From: Microbulbifer sp. TB1203 | Lineage (GTDB): Bacteria; Pseudomonadota; Gammaproteobacteria; Pseudomonadales; Cellvibrionaceae | Length of the DNA: 64,000 bases | Assembly (NCBI RefSeq): GCF_030997045.1 | Contig: NZ_CP116899.1 | Span: 682,001-746,000 of the forward strand | Direction: 5' to 3' | Shown: piece by piece, positions 32,750-42,279 of the stretch | Position numbering within the stretch: position 1 is the stretch's first letter | Layout: every line of letters begins with the position of its first letter | Program-made: the position numbers and the translations under genes | The notes under the pieces: model-generated | What the model saw: the letters and a program-made list of their open reading frames with translations, nothing else | Database searches by the model: none | What the model was told of the DNA's origin: nothing

Positions 32750-34417
32750 ATGAAAATCCTATTCAGATTCATACTGCTGCTGTCCGGTATTCTATCGGCT
32801 GCGCAGGCGTTTGCTTCGTTTAGTTGTAGCGTGGTTCCGAATGTCTGGGGCAGCGGCTACCAGTTGGATGTGACGGTGACCAACGATGGCCCGGACACCA
32901 TCAACGGCTGGACCGTGCAGCTCGACTTCGGCGAGCCGGCCAATGTCACCAGCAGTTGGAACGTCATCGAAAACGGGGGTGACACGGCGACGCCGTCGTT
33001 CAGCAACTGCTGTGCCTGGAACGGCAACCTGGCGGCGGGGGAGAGTACCACTTTCGGTTTCCAGGGCATCCACGACGGCAGCTTCGAACTGCCCAGCTGT
33101 GCCGGTGATGGCGATCCAGGCGGCAGTTCGTCTTCCAGCTCTTCGAGCAGTTCCAGCAGCTCTTCGAGTTCGAGCAGTTCGTCCGGTTCCGGCGGCAATA
33201 TGATTGTGGTGCGGGCGCGCGGAACCACTGGCGCGGAGTCCATCACCCTGGCGGTGGGCGGCAGTCCGGTGCAGACCTGGACGCTTTCCACTGCTATGGA
33301 GGACTATTCGGCGGCGACGGCTCTGGACGGTGACATCACAGTGGAATTCACCAACGACGACGGCGCCGATCGGGATGTGCAGGTGGATTTCATCCAGGTC
33401 AACGGCGATACCCGCCAAGCCGAGAACCAGAGTGTAAATACCGGTGTCTGGGGCAACAACCAGTGCGGCGGCGGTTCGAACAGCGAGTGGCTGCACTGCA
33501 ACGGCCTCATCAATTTTGGTCCGGTTTCCGGGTCGGGTTCATCGTCATCATCGGGCAGTAGCTCAGGTGGTGGTTTGCCCGACTTCTTCGTTGGCAACAT
33601 CACCACCTTTGGGCAGGTCCGGTCCGACTTTGTACAGTTCTGGGACCAGATTACGCCTGAAAATGAAGGCAAGTGGGGTTCAGTCGAGGGAACCAGAGAT
33701 GTCTACAACTGGGCCGGCCTGGACAGGGTGTACAACTATGCCCGGGAACACAACATTCCGTTCAAGCAACACACGATGGTGTGGGGAAACCAAGCCCCGG
33801 GCTGGATCAATAATCTGAGCCCCGCGGAGCAGCGGCAGGAAATCGAGGAATGGATTCGCGATTTCTGTGCGCGCTACCCGGATACGGCCATGATTGATGT
33901 GGTGAACGAGTCCACGCCGGGGCATGCGCCGGCCGGGTACGCGCAAAGTGCCTTCGGCAACGACTGGATTATCGAGTCGTTCCGATTGACCCGGCAGTAC
34001 TGTCCGAACGCCACGCTGATCCTGAACGATTACAATGTTCTGAGCTGGAACACCACAGAGTTTATCGAGATGGCGAGGCCCGCTGTCAACGCCGGCGTGG
34101 TGGACGCTATCGGTGTGCAGGCACACGGTCTCGAGGGCTGGTCCTTATCGGATCTGGAGAACAACCTGAACCGGGTGGCGGCGCTGGGATTACCGATTTA
34201 CGTCTCCGAGTACGACGTCGCAGAAACCAACGATCAAAGGCAGCTCCAGATCATGCAGGAACAGTTCCCCATGTTCTACAACCATCCGTCAGTGGCGGGG
34301 ATCACTCTGTGGGGTTACGTGGTCAACGGAACCTGGGTCACCGGCAGTGGCCTTATTCATGAAAATGGGACTCCGCGTCCGGCCATGACCTGGCTGATGG
34401 ATTTCCTGAATAGATAA
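32750..34417 (+). CDS. Secreted multimodular GH10 endo-xylanase
   Basis: 555 residues. Order: signal peptide (about 1-22), CBM2-like cellulose/xylan-binding module (about 25-122, with NGWTVQLDFG and the CCAWNG motif), an acidic poly-Ser linker, a beta-sandwich module of the CBM60-like type (about 152-245, VVRARGTTGAESITLAVGG), a second Ser-rich linker, and the GH10 catalytic barrel (about 278-553). Acid/base Glu387 lies in DVVNES and nucleophile Glu487 in VSEYD; WGNQAPGW is the substrate loop. Normal GH10 domains are slightly longer. It cleaves beta-1,4-xylan outside the cell, and the upstream operators suggest xylan induction. Confidence 0.9.
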   Translation: MKILFRFILLLSGILSAAQAFASFSCSVVPNVWGSGYQLDVTVTNDGPDTINGWTVQLDFGEPANVTSSWNVIENGGDTATPSFSNCCAWNGNLAAGESTTFGFQGIHDGSFELPSCAGDGDPGGSSSSSSSSSSSSSSSSSSSSGSGGNMIVVRARGTTGAESITLAVGGSPVQTWTLSTAMEDYSAATALDGDITVEFTNDDGADRDVQVDFIQVNGDTRQAENQSVNTGVWGNNQCGGGSNSEWLHCNGLINFGPVSGSGSSSSSGSSSGGGLPDFFVGNITTFGQVRSDFVQFWDQITPENEGKWGSVEGTRDVYNWAGLDRVYNYAREHNIPFKQHTMVWGNQAPGWINNLSPAEQRQEIEEWIRDFCARYPDTAMIDVVNESTPGHAPAGYAQSAFGNDWIIESFRLTRQYCPNATLILNDYNVLSWNTTEFIEMARPAVNAGVVDAIGVQAHGLEGWSLSDLENNLNRVAALGLPIYVSEYDVAETNDQRQLQIMQEQFPMFYNHPSVAGITLWGYVVNGTWVTGSGLIHENGTPRPAMTWLMDFLNR

Positions 34418-34423
34418 ATTTTT

Positions 34424-34515
34424 TATCGGAACGCAGGTGGAATTCCACCACCGATAGATAAAAATTGCCTCTCAAAAAGAAGCGGCGCCCGTATAAAAAA
34501 GGGCGCTGCTTTTTG
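34424..34515 (+). terminator. Two hairpins after the xylanase gene
   Basis: The first structure pairs TATCGG (34424) with CCGATA (34451) around the palindrome GGTGGAATTCCACC (34436-34449). The second, AGCGGCGCCC...GGGCGCTGCT (34481-34510), is followed by TTTTT, a good rho-independent terminator. The remaining bases to the epimerase show no gene. Confidence 0.75.
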
Positions 34516-34655
34516 CCGCGCAATGGACTCTGCTGTTTTTCTCGATAAGAAGGATTGCGCTGCCCACCGCGAACTCCGTGCCAGGATGCGGAATTCCTCC
34601 CACCGCTGACTCCCTCTCCTAAACTGTTATTTCCAGGGAATTTGGAGATGAGCCT

Positions 34656-35603
34656 ATGCGCGCCCGCTGCTACGCGGAGAGTTGGCCCCTGCGCACGGCA
34701 TTCGTGATTTCCCGCGGCGCGCGTACCGAGGCCCGGGTGGTCGTGGTGGAAGTGACCGGGGAGGGAGTGACCGGCGTCGGCGAGTGCACTCCCTACGCAC
34801 GCTATGGCGAGATCGTCGACTCGGTGATTGCCGAAATAGAGCAAGTGCTGCCGGAAGTATCCGCAGGGCTGGACCGCCATCAACTGCAATCCCGCATGCC
34901 CGCCGGTGCCGCTCGCAACGCGCTGGACTGCGCGCTTGCGGACTGGGAGACAAAGCGCAATGGCGCCGAGCATCCCGGACCCGATTCCCTGCCCACGGTG
35001 CAGACCCTGGTGATCGACACCCCCGCGGCCATGGCCGCGGCGGCGGGAACGGCCGTGGGGCAGGGCGCCGGTATTTTGAAACTGAAACTGGACGACCGCC
35101 AAGTGCTGGAGCGGGTTGCGGCGGTGCGCGGCGCCGCGCCGCGCGCGCAGCTGGTGATCGACGCCAATGAGGCCTGGCGGGCGGAAGCCCTGGAGGAGCG
35201 CTGCCAGCAGCTGAAGGGCCTGGGAGTGACCATGCTGGAACAGCCCCTGCCCGCGGACGACGACGCCTTTCTTGCCAGTTTCCCCCACCCCTTGCCGATC
35301 TGTGCCGACGAAAGCTGCCATACCCGCGCCGATCTGCCGCGTCTGCGCGGCCGCTACGAGATGGTCAACATCAAATTGGACAAGACCGGTGGTATCACAG
35401 AGGCACTGGCCCTGGCGGAAGAGGCCCGGCGTCAGGGCTTCCAACTGATGCTCGGGTGCATGCTATGCACCTCGCGGGCCATTCGCGCGGCCTGGCCGCT
35501 GGGGGAGAAGGTGCGCTTCCTCGACCTGGACGGCCCCACCTGGCTGGCAAAAGATGTACAACCACCGTTGCGCTTTGCCGGTGGCCGGGTTTACTGGGTT
35601 TGA
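34656..35603 (+). CDS. ycjG: Dipeptide epimerase (L-Ala-D/L-Glu epimerase, YcjG-like)
   Basis: 315 residues, enolase superfamily (MR-like). The N-terminal capping domain (ARVVVVEVTGEGVTGVGE) precedes a barrel with the expected catalytic Lys in LKLKLDD, metal ligands in VIDANEAW, MLEQPL and ICADES, and the second Lys in VNIKLDKTGG. It epimerises L-Ala-D-Glu to L-Ala-L-Glu during murein peptide recycling. E. coli keeps ycjG next to mpaA; here mpaA is about 14.7 kb downstream, with a transferred cluster between. GGAGA lies upstream of the ATG. Confidence 0.88.
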   Translation: MRARCYAESWPLRTAFVISRGARTEARVVVVEVTGEGVTGVGECTPYARYGEIVDSVIAEIEQVLPEVSAGLDRHQLQSRMPAGAARNALDCALADWETKRNGAEHPGPDSLPTVQTLVIDTPAAMAAAAGTAVGQGAGILKLKLDDRQVLERVAAVRGAAPRAQLVIDANEAWRAEALEERCQQLKGLGVTMLEQPLPADDDAFLASFPHPLPICADESCHTRADLPRLRGRYEMVNIKLDKTGGITEALALAEEARRQGFQLMLGCMLCTSRAIRAAWPLGEKVRFLDLDGPTWLAKDVQPPLRFAGGRVYWV

Positions 35604-35740
35604 CTTCCATCGCATCAGCTGAGGAGCGGATGTCCTTCCCGTTGATGACATTGGTGGTCAATCAGTCCTTCTGAGAAATCTCTTATTTCCCAAAAGATGG
35701 CGCGCTAATAGACCTTTGTAAGGCGGGTTTGATTGCGGAT

Positions 35741-35780
35741 TTAATCAAATGATTATATGTTCGCTTAATCATTTGATTAA
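35741..35780 (+). promoter_or_regulatory. Paired palindromic operator for a TetR-type repressor
   Basis: TTAATCAAATGATTA at 35741-35755 and TTAATCATTTGATTAA at 35765-35780 are mirror copies with a 9-base centre, forming a 15-bp inverted repeat with each arm itself nearly palindromic. The site lies 12 bases upstream of the adaptor ATG and is the obvious target for the TetR-family protein at the end of the RND operon. Confidence 0.65.
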
Positions 35781-35791
35781 GAGGTTGAACA

Positions 35792-36946
35792 ATGAATGAC
35801 TGCAGACCCCTTTGCGGCCACTTCTCACTTGTGAGGCCAAGGGTGTTGGCACTGGCGAGTGCCATATTTCTGTTGAGCGCCTGCTCCCGCTCCGCCGAGG
35901 AAACCGCGGCCGCGCCGCCCCTGCGGGTGGTGGACACGGCGCTGGTACAGAGTGTCAGCGTGGAGCAGGTGGTGACCCTGTCCGGGCGCGTGCGGGCGGC
36001 CGAGCAGTCGGCCCTGAGCTTTGAGGTGAATGGCGAGATCGAGCACCTGTCGGTGGATGTGGGGGATCCGGTCGAGGCAGGCCAGGTTCTGGCGCAACTG
36101 GACGACACCCGCTATCAGTTGGCCCACGCGCTGACGGTTTCCAACGAGGCCGAGGCCCTCGCCACTTTCCGCGAACGCAAGTTGGACCATGAGCGCCAGC
36201 GCCAGCTGAAGGACCGGGGAGTGGTGAGCCAGGCGAGGCTGGACAGCGCCAAGGCCGCGATGGACACGGCCGGCTCCCGGTACGAATCGGCCAGGGTATC
36301 CCGCAGGATGGCGGAGCGCGACCTCCGGCTGACCAAATTGAAGTCGCCGTTTGCCGGCTCGGTCAGCCGGCGGCATGTAGAACCCTCCGAGCGGGTCAAT
36401 TCCAACCAGGTCGTCCTCGAAGTGATCTCCGATCGCCAGGGGTTCGAGATAAAGACCAGTGTGCCGGAGAACCTGATCGGTAAGCTGGATGCGCAAGTGT
36501 CCCAATCTATTGCTCTCCCGGCGGTGGGAGCAGTCGGCATACCCGCCCGTGTTCGACATATCGGCACCCAGCCGGAGTCATCCAACAATTACCCGGTGGT
36601 GCTGGTAGTGGAACAACCGGTGGGGGGAATCCGATCCGGTATGACTGCTGAGGTCCGTCTCGCGTTCACCGATCGGTCCGCAGCGGGTGCCGTCAACGCC
36701 GGGCAGTTGGCCGTTCCATTGACGGCACTGGTCTACGGGGCCGACGAGAGTGCCCATGTGTTGCGGGTATCCAAGGAGAGACAGCTGGAGCGCGTAGAGG
36801 TGCGGATTGTTTCACTAGGGGAACAGCGGGCGACGGTCACGGGAGAACTTTCCGTCGGCGATCGCGTGGTTGCCCGGGGAGTGGAGTTTGTTTCTGCCGG
36901 AGATCTTGTGGCGGTGCTGGGGCTGGGCCCCGAGCGCTTTAACTGA
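35792..36946 (+). CDS. RND efflux periplasmic adaptor (membrane fusion protein)
   Basis: 384 residues. A lipoprotein signal ends in FLLSACSRS (Cys about residue 31). The lipoyl/biotinyl half-motifs (VNGEIEHLSVDVGDPVEAGQ and the later SPFAGSVSRRHVEPSERV) flank the alpha-helical hairpin (about 110-170), followed by the beta-barrel and membrane-proximal domains. It links the RND pump to an outer-membrane channel; no TolC-like gene is present here. It is 10 bases upstream of the pump gene, and the paired operator lies just upstream. Confidence 0.92.
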   Translation: MNDCRPLCGHFSLVRPRVLALASAIFLLSACSRSAEETAAAPPLRVVDTALVQSVSVEQVVTLSGRVRAAEQSALSFEVNGEIEHLSVDVGDPVEAGQVLAQLDDTRYQLAHALTVSNEAEALATFRERKLDHERQRQLKDRGVVSQARLDSAKAAMDTAGSRYESARVSRRMAERDLRLTKLKSPFAGSVSRRHVEPSERVNSNQVVLEVISDRQGFEIKTSVPENLIGKLDAQVSQSIALPAVGAVGIPARVRHIGTQPESSNNYPVVLVVEQPVGGIRSGMTAEVRLAFTDRSAAGAVNAGQLAVPLTALVYGADESAHVLRVSKERQLERVEVRIVSLGEQRATVTGELSVGDRVVARGVEFVSAGDLVAVLGLGPERFN

Positions 36947-36956
36947 GAGGGCGGCG

Positions 36957-39900
36957 ATGAATATATCCCAACTGGCCTACCGTTACCGCCCGGTGGTTTT
37001 CCTCGCCACTGCGGTGGCAGTCGTCTACGGCGCTTTCAGCTATTTCTCCCTCCCGGCGCGAGAGGATCCGAAAATCACCATCCGTGAAGCCGTGATCAGC
37101 ACCAGCTTTCCAGGTCTGCCCGCGGAGGAGGTGGAGGAGAAAATCACCAAGCCGATTGAAGAGCATGTACGTGCCCTGGGTGAGGTGGAAAACATTCGTT
37201 CTACCTCCATCCGGGGGCGTTCGCTGATCCATGTGGAGATCCACGACCGCTACTTCAATCTCGATCAGATCTGGGACGAGGTGCGCGAGCAGATTGATGC
37301 CGCCAGGGCAGAACTGCCGGAGGGAACTGGAACTCCCGTGTTGAACGACGATTTCGGGGATGTGGCCGTGGTGACTGCAGCCCTCACTGCCAAACATTTT
37401 TCCCAGGCCGAGCAAGTGGAAATGGCGGAGCACATCCGCGCGCGTCTTTATGCCATAGAGGGCACCCGGCGCGTGCAGTTGCTGGGTGTTCAGCCTCAAC
37501 GGATTTTCGTTGACCTGCCGGAAGCCCGGATGGCCGAGTTGGGTCTCTCCCCGCTGAGATTGGCCTCCCAGTTGCAGCAGCGCAATATATTGCCGCCGGC
37601 GGGTGTCATCGAGGCGGGGGAGCAGCGTTTCGCCCTGCAGGTATCCGGAGAGTACCGGAGCCTGGAAATGTTGAAACTGGCTGAGATCCAGCTTCCCGCC
37701 GGCCGCGGCACTGTCCGCCTGAGCGATTTGGGGCGAATAGAGCGAGGACACCAAGAGCCCGTAGAGCAGACGGCTTACTTCAACGGGCGGCGGGCGATCG
37801 TGTTCGCGATCTCGATGCTGGATGGCTACAGCGTCCTGGACTACGGGAATGCGGTTGCGGAGGCCTTGAAAGAAATCCGAACCACACTGCCGGCGGGCTA
37901 CCAACTGGATATCATGACCCTCCAGGCGGAACAGGTGGCAAACGCCGTCTACGGGGTCAGTGCCAATGTAATTCAGACGCTTGTCATTGTATTGGCCGTC
38001 GTGATTCTGTTTCTCGGAGTGCGCACCGGACTTATCGTCGGTTCCATTATCCCCATCGTGATGTTGATAACCCTGGCGGTAATGGGATTTGCTGGCCTGA
38101 CTTTGGAGAGAATGAGCCTTGCGACGTTGATCATTGCCCTGGGACTGCTCGTCGACAATGCCATCGTGATCGCCGAAGATTTCAAAACCCGGCTGGAAGG
38201 GGGCGCTTCCCGCGACGAGGCCCTGCGGCAGACAGGCGGCGAGCTGGCCGTTCCCCTACTTTCCTCGACACTCACCACCATTCTGGTATTCCTCCCGCTG
38301 ATGCTGGCGGAGCATGTGGCTGGAGAGTACACCCGATCCATATCCGTTGTTATTGCCATCACCCTGCTGGCCTCCTGGCTTTTGTCCCTGTCGGTTACGC
38401 CGGCACTCTGCCATCGATTTCTGAAGGCTTCTGCTGCCGAAAATAACCTTTCTGATCGCCTGTTCCGGTGGATGGCGGGCCGCTACGAACGGCTGCTTCG
38501 CCGGGTAATGCACCGGCGCATGGCCTTCCTGATTTTTATGGGGGTTATGTTGATAAGTTGTGTCGGTCTGATGAAGATGGTTCCGAAGAAATTCTTTCCT
38601 GATTCGGACCGCAGCCAAGTGTTGATGTATATCGATTTGCCTTCCGATATAGCTGCCACAGAGGCGGATAGGAAAGTGCAGGCAATCAGCGCCCGGCTGC
38701 GCGGCGATGCTGATCTGGCATCGGAGATCGTCAGTATCGCCGCCTACGCGGGATTTGGTGGACCGCGGTTTGTGCTGTCGCTGACACCGATGGACCCGGC
38801 CCCCAACAAAGGGTTCATGGTGCTAAACATCCGCGATCGCACGCGCATGGGGCAGGTGATTCAGGGGGTGAGCGCCATTCTTGCACAGGAGTTTCCCGAG
38901 GTATCGGCCCAGGTCACCAGGATGTTTCTCGGCCCCTCCGACAGTACCGTACTGGAGGTGCAGGTGAAAGGGCCGGATCGTGAAGTGATCTTCTCCACTG
39001 CCCGGGAAATCGAGACCATCTTTCGCAGTGTGCCAGGAGCATTGGACGTAAAACAGAGCTGGGAAGCGCGAATCCCCTCGCTGATGATCGAAGTAGATCA
39101 GGCGCAGGCTCGCATTGTGGGCATTACCTCCGGGGACATAGCCCGCTCGCTGAAAGGTGTTATCAACGGCTATCAGTTGAGCGAGTACCGCGAAGGAGAC
39201 CGTATTATTCCCATTGTACTGCGCTACGCGGGTGAGGAACGCACAAGCCTGCAACGTTTGAAGTCGCTCACGGTTTATCCGTCGGGCGGCTCGGGGGAGG
39301 GGATTCCCCTCAATCAGGTGGCCAGAGTCAAACTGAGTAGCGGTTATTACCGGGTGGACAGGGAAAACCTGGTGCGCAGTATCACTGTTCAGGGGCGTAA
39401 CCAGTATATGACCGCGGAAGACATGCAGCCTAGAGTAGAGGAAAATCTGGCTCACCTGCAGGAATCCCTGCCTCCAGGCCACTGGATTGAATTCGACGGC
39501 GTGGTGGTCGAGTCAGCGGAGGGGAGGGCCGCACTGCAGGCAAACCTGCCACTCTGCCTGGGTCTGATTTTTATTCTCCTGGTAGGGCAATTCAACTCCT
39601 TCAAACGCCCCATGCTGATTGTGGCCACTATTCCCCTGGTGATCGTAGGGGTGGCTTTGGGGTTGCTGTGCATGCGGGCCAACTTTGGTTTTATGGTATT
39701 GCTGGGGATTTACAGTCTTGCCGGAATCATTATCAACAACGCAATTGTGCTGATTGACAGAATCGATATCGACCGGAAGGACCCTTCACTTACCATGTCC
39801 GAAGCAATAGTGCGAGCGTCGGTCCGCCGTCTTCGGCCAATTGTGATGTCCACGGTGACCACTGTCCTCGGGTTTCTGCCCCTGATCATCGGCCGGGATC

Positions 39901-40067
39901 CGCTGTTTTACGGTATGGCCAGTGGCATGGCTTTCGGGCTTATGGTAGGAACGGTGATGAGCTTGGGAGTGGTTCCGGTGCTCTACAGCTACTTTATCGG
40001 GGAATCCGTCCGGGAGAACGACTCGGCATTTCTCCCGGCAGCTATGCCAAACAGTACGGGTGAGTGA
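36957..40067 (+). CDS. RND-family efflux pump permease
   Basis: 1036 residues from ATG 36957. Typical RND order: TM1, large periplasmic loop, TM2-6 with the motif ALGLLVDNAIVIAED (Asp pair expected in TM4), second large loop, then TM7-12 ending near FLPLIIGRDPLFYGMASGMAFG. The N-terminus (AYRYRPVVFLATAVAVVYGAFSYFSLP) fits the HAE1-like drug/hydrophobe exporters. With its adaptor and TetR it forms one operon. The substrate is unknown; proximity to a halophenol-type gene cluster suggests self-protection, but this is inference. Confidence 0.94.
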   Translation: MNISQLAYRYRPVVFLATAVAVVYGAFSYFSLPAREDPKITIREAVISTSFPGLPAEEVEEKITKPIEEHVRALGEVENIRSTSIRGRSLIHVEIHDRYFNLDQIWDEVREQIDAARAELPEGTGTPVLNDDFGDVAVVTAALTAKHFSQAEQVEMAEHIRARLYAIEGTRRVQLLGVQPQRIFVDLPEARMAELGLSPLRLASQLQQRNILPPAGVIEAGEQRFALQVSGEYRSLEMLKLAEIQLPAGRGTVRLSDLGRIERGHQEPVEQTAYFNGRRAIVFAISMLDGYSVLDYGNAVAEALKEIRTTLPAGYQLDIMTLQAEQVANAVYGVSANVIQTLVIVLAVVILFLGVRTGLIVGSIIPIVMLITLAVMGFAGLTLERMSLATLIIALGLLVDNAIVIAEDFKTRLEGGASRDEALRQTGGELAVPLLSSTLTTILVFLPLMLAEHVAGEYTRSISVVIAITLLASWLLSLSVTPALCHRFLKASAAENNLSDRLFRWMAGRYERLLRRVMHRRMAFLIFMGVMLISCVGLMKMVPKKFFPDSDRSQVLMYIDLPSDIAATEADRKVQAISARLRGDADLASEIVSIAAYAGFGGPRFVLSLTPMDPAPNKGFMVLNIRDRTRMGQVIQGVSAILAQEFPEVSAQVTRMFLGPSDSTVLEVQVKGPDREVIFSTAREIETIFRSVPGALDVKQSWEARIPSLMIEVDQAQARIVGITSGDIARSLKGVINGYQLSEYREGDRIIPIVLRYAGEERTSLQRLKSLTVYPSGGSGEGIPLNQVARVKLSSGYYRVDRENLVRSITVQGRNQYMTAEDMQPRVEENLAHLQESLPPGHWIEFDGVVVESAEGRAALQANLPLCLGLIFILLVGQFNSFKRPMLIVATIPLVIVGVALGLLCMRANFGFMVLLGIYSLAGIIINNAIVLIDRIDIDRKDPSLTMSEAIVRASVRRLRPIVMSTVTTVLGFLPLIIGRDPLFYGMASGMAFGLMVGTVMSLGVVPVLYSYFIGESVRENDSAFLPAAMPNSTGE

Positions 40068-40075
40068 GTGATTGA

Positions 40076-40759
40076 ATGAATATAAGAGAATACTTGGCGG
40101 ACGAAACGGCAGGAAAACTGATATCCGCGGGAATGCGATTGTTTGGAGAGTATGGGTTCAAGGGAACTACCACCCGGATGATTGCCAGGGAGGCGGAATC
40201 GAATATTGGGTCCATAGCTTATTATTTTGGAAACAAGCGAAGCTTTTACTTGGCAATTGTAAGTCATATCGCCGAACGCATGCGGGAACGGTTCAGGTTG
40301 GACATGATATCCCAGAAAGAGAGTCATATGGTCGGCCTGACAGCCGAGGACGCCCACGTCATTCTGAAGGGCATGGTGCGCAATATGATTCAAACCTTTG
40401 TTGTGGATGATGAAGCAAGTTGCTGGCTGTTACTGGTAATGAGGGAACAGGCCAATCCCACGGAGGCATTCGATATCCTCTACAACGAAGTGTTCGATAG
40501 TGTGTACAGAATCCTCAGTCGCCTCATAGCCGTTCTTGCCGGACTGGAGCACGACCATATCCGCGCTACCCTGGAAGCCCACACATTAATTGGGCAGGTG
40601 GTGTTTTTTCTTGTTGGGCGGAGCTCTATTGTACGCCGGTTGGGGGGGAAAGATGGTTACAGCCAGGAAGTGATAGAGATTATTGAAGAGACCATCCTTT
40701 CTCATGTTAACTTCTTCACGAGGGAAAATTTCGCTTCGGAATATACAAGTTTAAAATGA
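40076..40759 (+). CDS. TetR/AcrR-family repressor
   Basis: 227 residues. N-terminal helix-turn-helix (AGMRLFGEYGFKGTTTRMIAREAESNIGSIAYYFGNK) and a C-terminal domain like the CerR/YbiH (DUF1956) group (DDEASCWLLLVMREQANPTEAF). It begins 8 bases after the pump gene and probably represses the operon through the paired operator at 35741-35780. Its codon use is closer to the AT-richer cluster that follows than to the pump. Confidence 0.88.
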   Translation: MNIREYLADETAGKLISAGMRLFGEYGFKGTTTRMIAREAESNIGSIAYYFGNKRSFYLAIVSHIAERMRERFRLDMISQKESHMVGLTAEDAHVILKGMVRNMIQTFVVDDEASCWLLLVMREQANPTEAFDILYNEVFDSVYRILSRLIAVLAGLEHDHIRATLEAHTLIGQVVFFLVGRSSIVRRLGGKDGYSQEVIEIIEETILSHVNFFTRENFASEYTSLK

Positions 40760-40977
40760 ACAAAAATTATTTTTCTAGTGAAGGAGGGGTGAATATGAAT
40801 AGGTATTGATTGTTGAAATATCGCGTGATTGTTAATGATGCGCACGGCGCACCTCGCTATGAAAGCCCGCGGGGCAGAGGGGGATAACTTACTCTGTTAT
40901 CGCACGAATATAAAAACAAACGGCTGAGAGGTTGTTCAATATTAAGGAAATTTCTAGTTGTTATTATGGAGAGTGAA

Positions 40978-41798
40978 ATGGACGTAGGCTATATTCAGGA
41001 TTGTAAACAACATAGAAAATACATGCCGGGGAAAATTCTTTCCTCGTATATAAACTGCTATCAAGTAATATCTGGAAAATTTGAACGCCCCAGAATTGTA
41101 GATCTCTATCCGGATGGGGGGTTGGAATTGTTATAAATCTTGGAGGTTCCATAACGCTGGATGACAAGATATTCGGAAAGGGTGTCTATTTTGATGGAGC
41201 AAACTCGAAGAATGTAACACTTCGTTTAAGCGGGGAAGTGAATTTAATAAGAATACGCTTCAATCCAGGTATGTTTTGTTTGTTCTTTAAAGCTGACCTG
41301 GGAAGATTGCATAATACATTTAACAATCTTTATTCAATTAGCTGTATCCTTCCAAGGAACTTCTTCAGATTCCTTGAGTTATGTGCTTCGGATGAGCAGA
41401 AGATAACCTCTGTTGAAACATGGCTCACATACAACCTGTCTGATCCGGATGGTAACATGTCCCTTGTACTTGGTATTCTCAAGCATATCTCATCCAATCA
41501 TTACGATGTCCGATTGCAGGATCTGGCTGAGGAGGTTGGTATTGAAGTGAGAAAACTCCAGAGGTTGTTCAAGAAGCAAGTGGGTATGAGTCCGAAGAGA
41601 CTGATGAAACTGCTGCGTGCAGACTTCGCCAGAAGAATGCTGGATAGCTATAGCTCCCTGAGTTGCCTCGATATAACCTATCGCTGTGGCTACTATGATC
41701 AGGCCCACTTCAATCGGGAGTTTAAGGATATCTATCACATTACTCCCAATGAATATCGAAAGCGGTTGTTTTCTGAAAGAGGCGAGTGTATAGCCTGA
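40978..41798 (+). pseudogene. AraC-family regulator with a frameshift
   Basis: Reading from ATG 40978 (GGAGAG just upstream) gives a normal N-terminus ending LYPDGGLELL and a TAA at 41134-41136. Adding one G near 41130 restores PDGGLELVINLGGSITLDD, the standard AraC N-terminal block, and continues in the downstream frame to 41798. The C-terminal helix-turn-helix pair is intact (VRLQDLAEEVGIEVRKLQRLFKK, LDITYRCGYYDQAHFNREFK). The gene is therefore broken by a 1-base deletion, or there is a sequencing error. Translation restart would make only the C-terminal half. It probably regulated the downstream aromatic cluster. Confidence 0.8.
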
Positions 41799-41840
41799 CG
41801 CCAGGCAGCTCTGGCCTTTCTTTATATATTGGATTTGTCA

Positions 41841-41867
41841 GCCGCCTGAAATATGGCGGCTTTTTTG
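41841..41867 (+). terminator. Rho-independent terminator after the AraC gene
   Basis: GCCGCC (41841-41846) pairs with GGCGGC (41855-41860), with an 8-base loop, followed by TTTTTTGTT. It separates the regulator gene from the DAHP synthase gene. Confidence 0.85.
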
Positions 41868-42279
41868 TTGTTTCACTTCCTGTCTATTAATGGATGGGCC
41901 TGGTTTATTTTTTTGTGTTGCAGCGGTATTGATCTGGTTGTTCGTTGCGAAAATGCATCAACAATGTGCGGTCATATAATAATTTGGATTATTTTGTATG
42001 CGAAAGGTGCATTTTCTAAATTACTTAGAATGATGGAAATAATATGCACAGTTTTAGGGCTATTTAATAAAAAGTTAACTTTATATGCACAATTCTGACT
42101 CATATATAGAATGCTTGGAAAGGTATTGTCAGAAAATATTTAATTTCCTGAATTCATGAAAATTGGTGTCGCAATTTTACTATTTTCTAAGCTTTTGCAT
42201 GGTCTAACCTGAGTCAAGATTTTGCAGATAGCTCATATCGGAATAACCGTAATACCACCAATATCCACGAGGCTCAGAT
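41868..42279 (+). promoter_or_regulatory. AT-rich leader of the aromatic cluster
   Basis: A 412-base gap before the DAHP synthase gene. It is strongly AT-rich and contains the 12-bp perfect palindrome AAAGTTAACTTT (42071-42082) and two copies of TATGCACA (about 42043 and 42084). No gene is recognisable. It is the likely site of the cluster promoter and of AraC-type binding. Confidence 0.45.
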
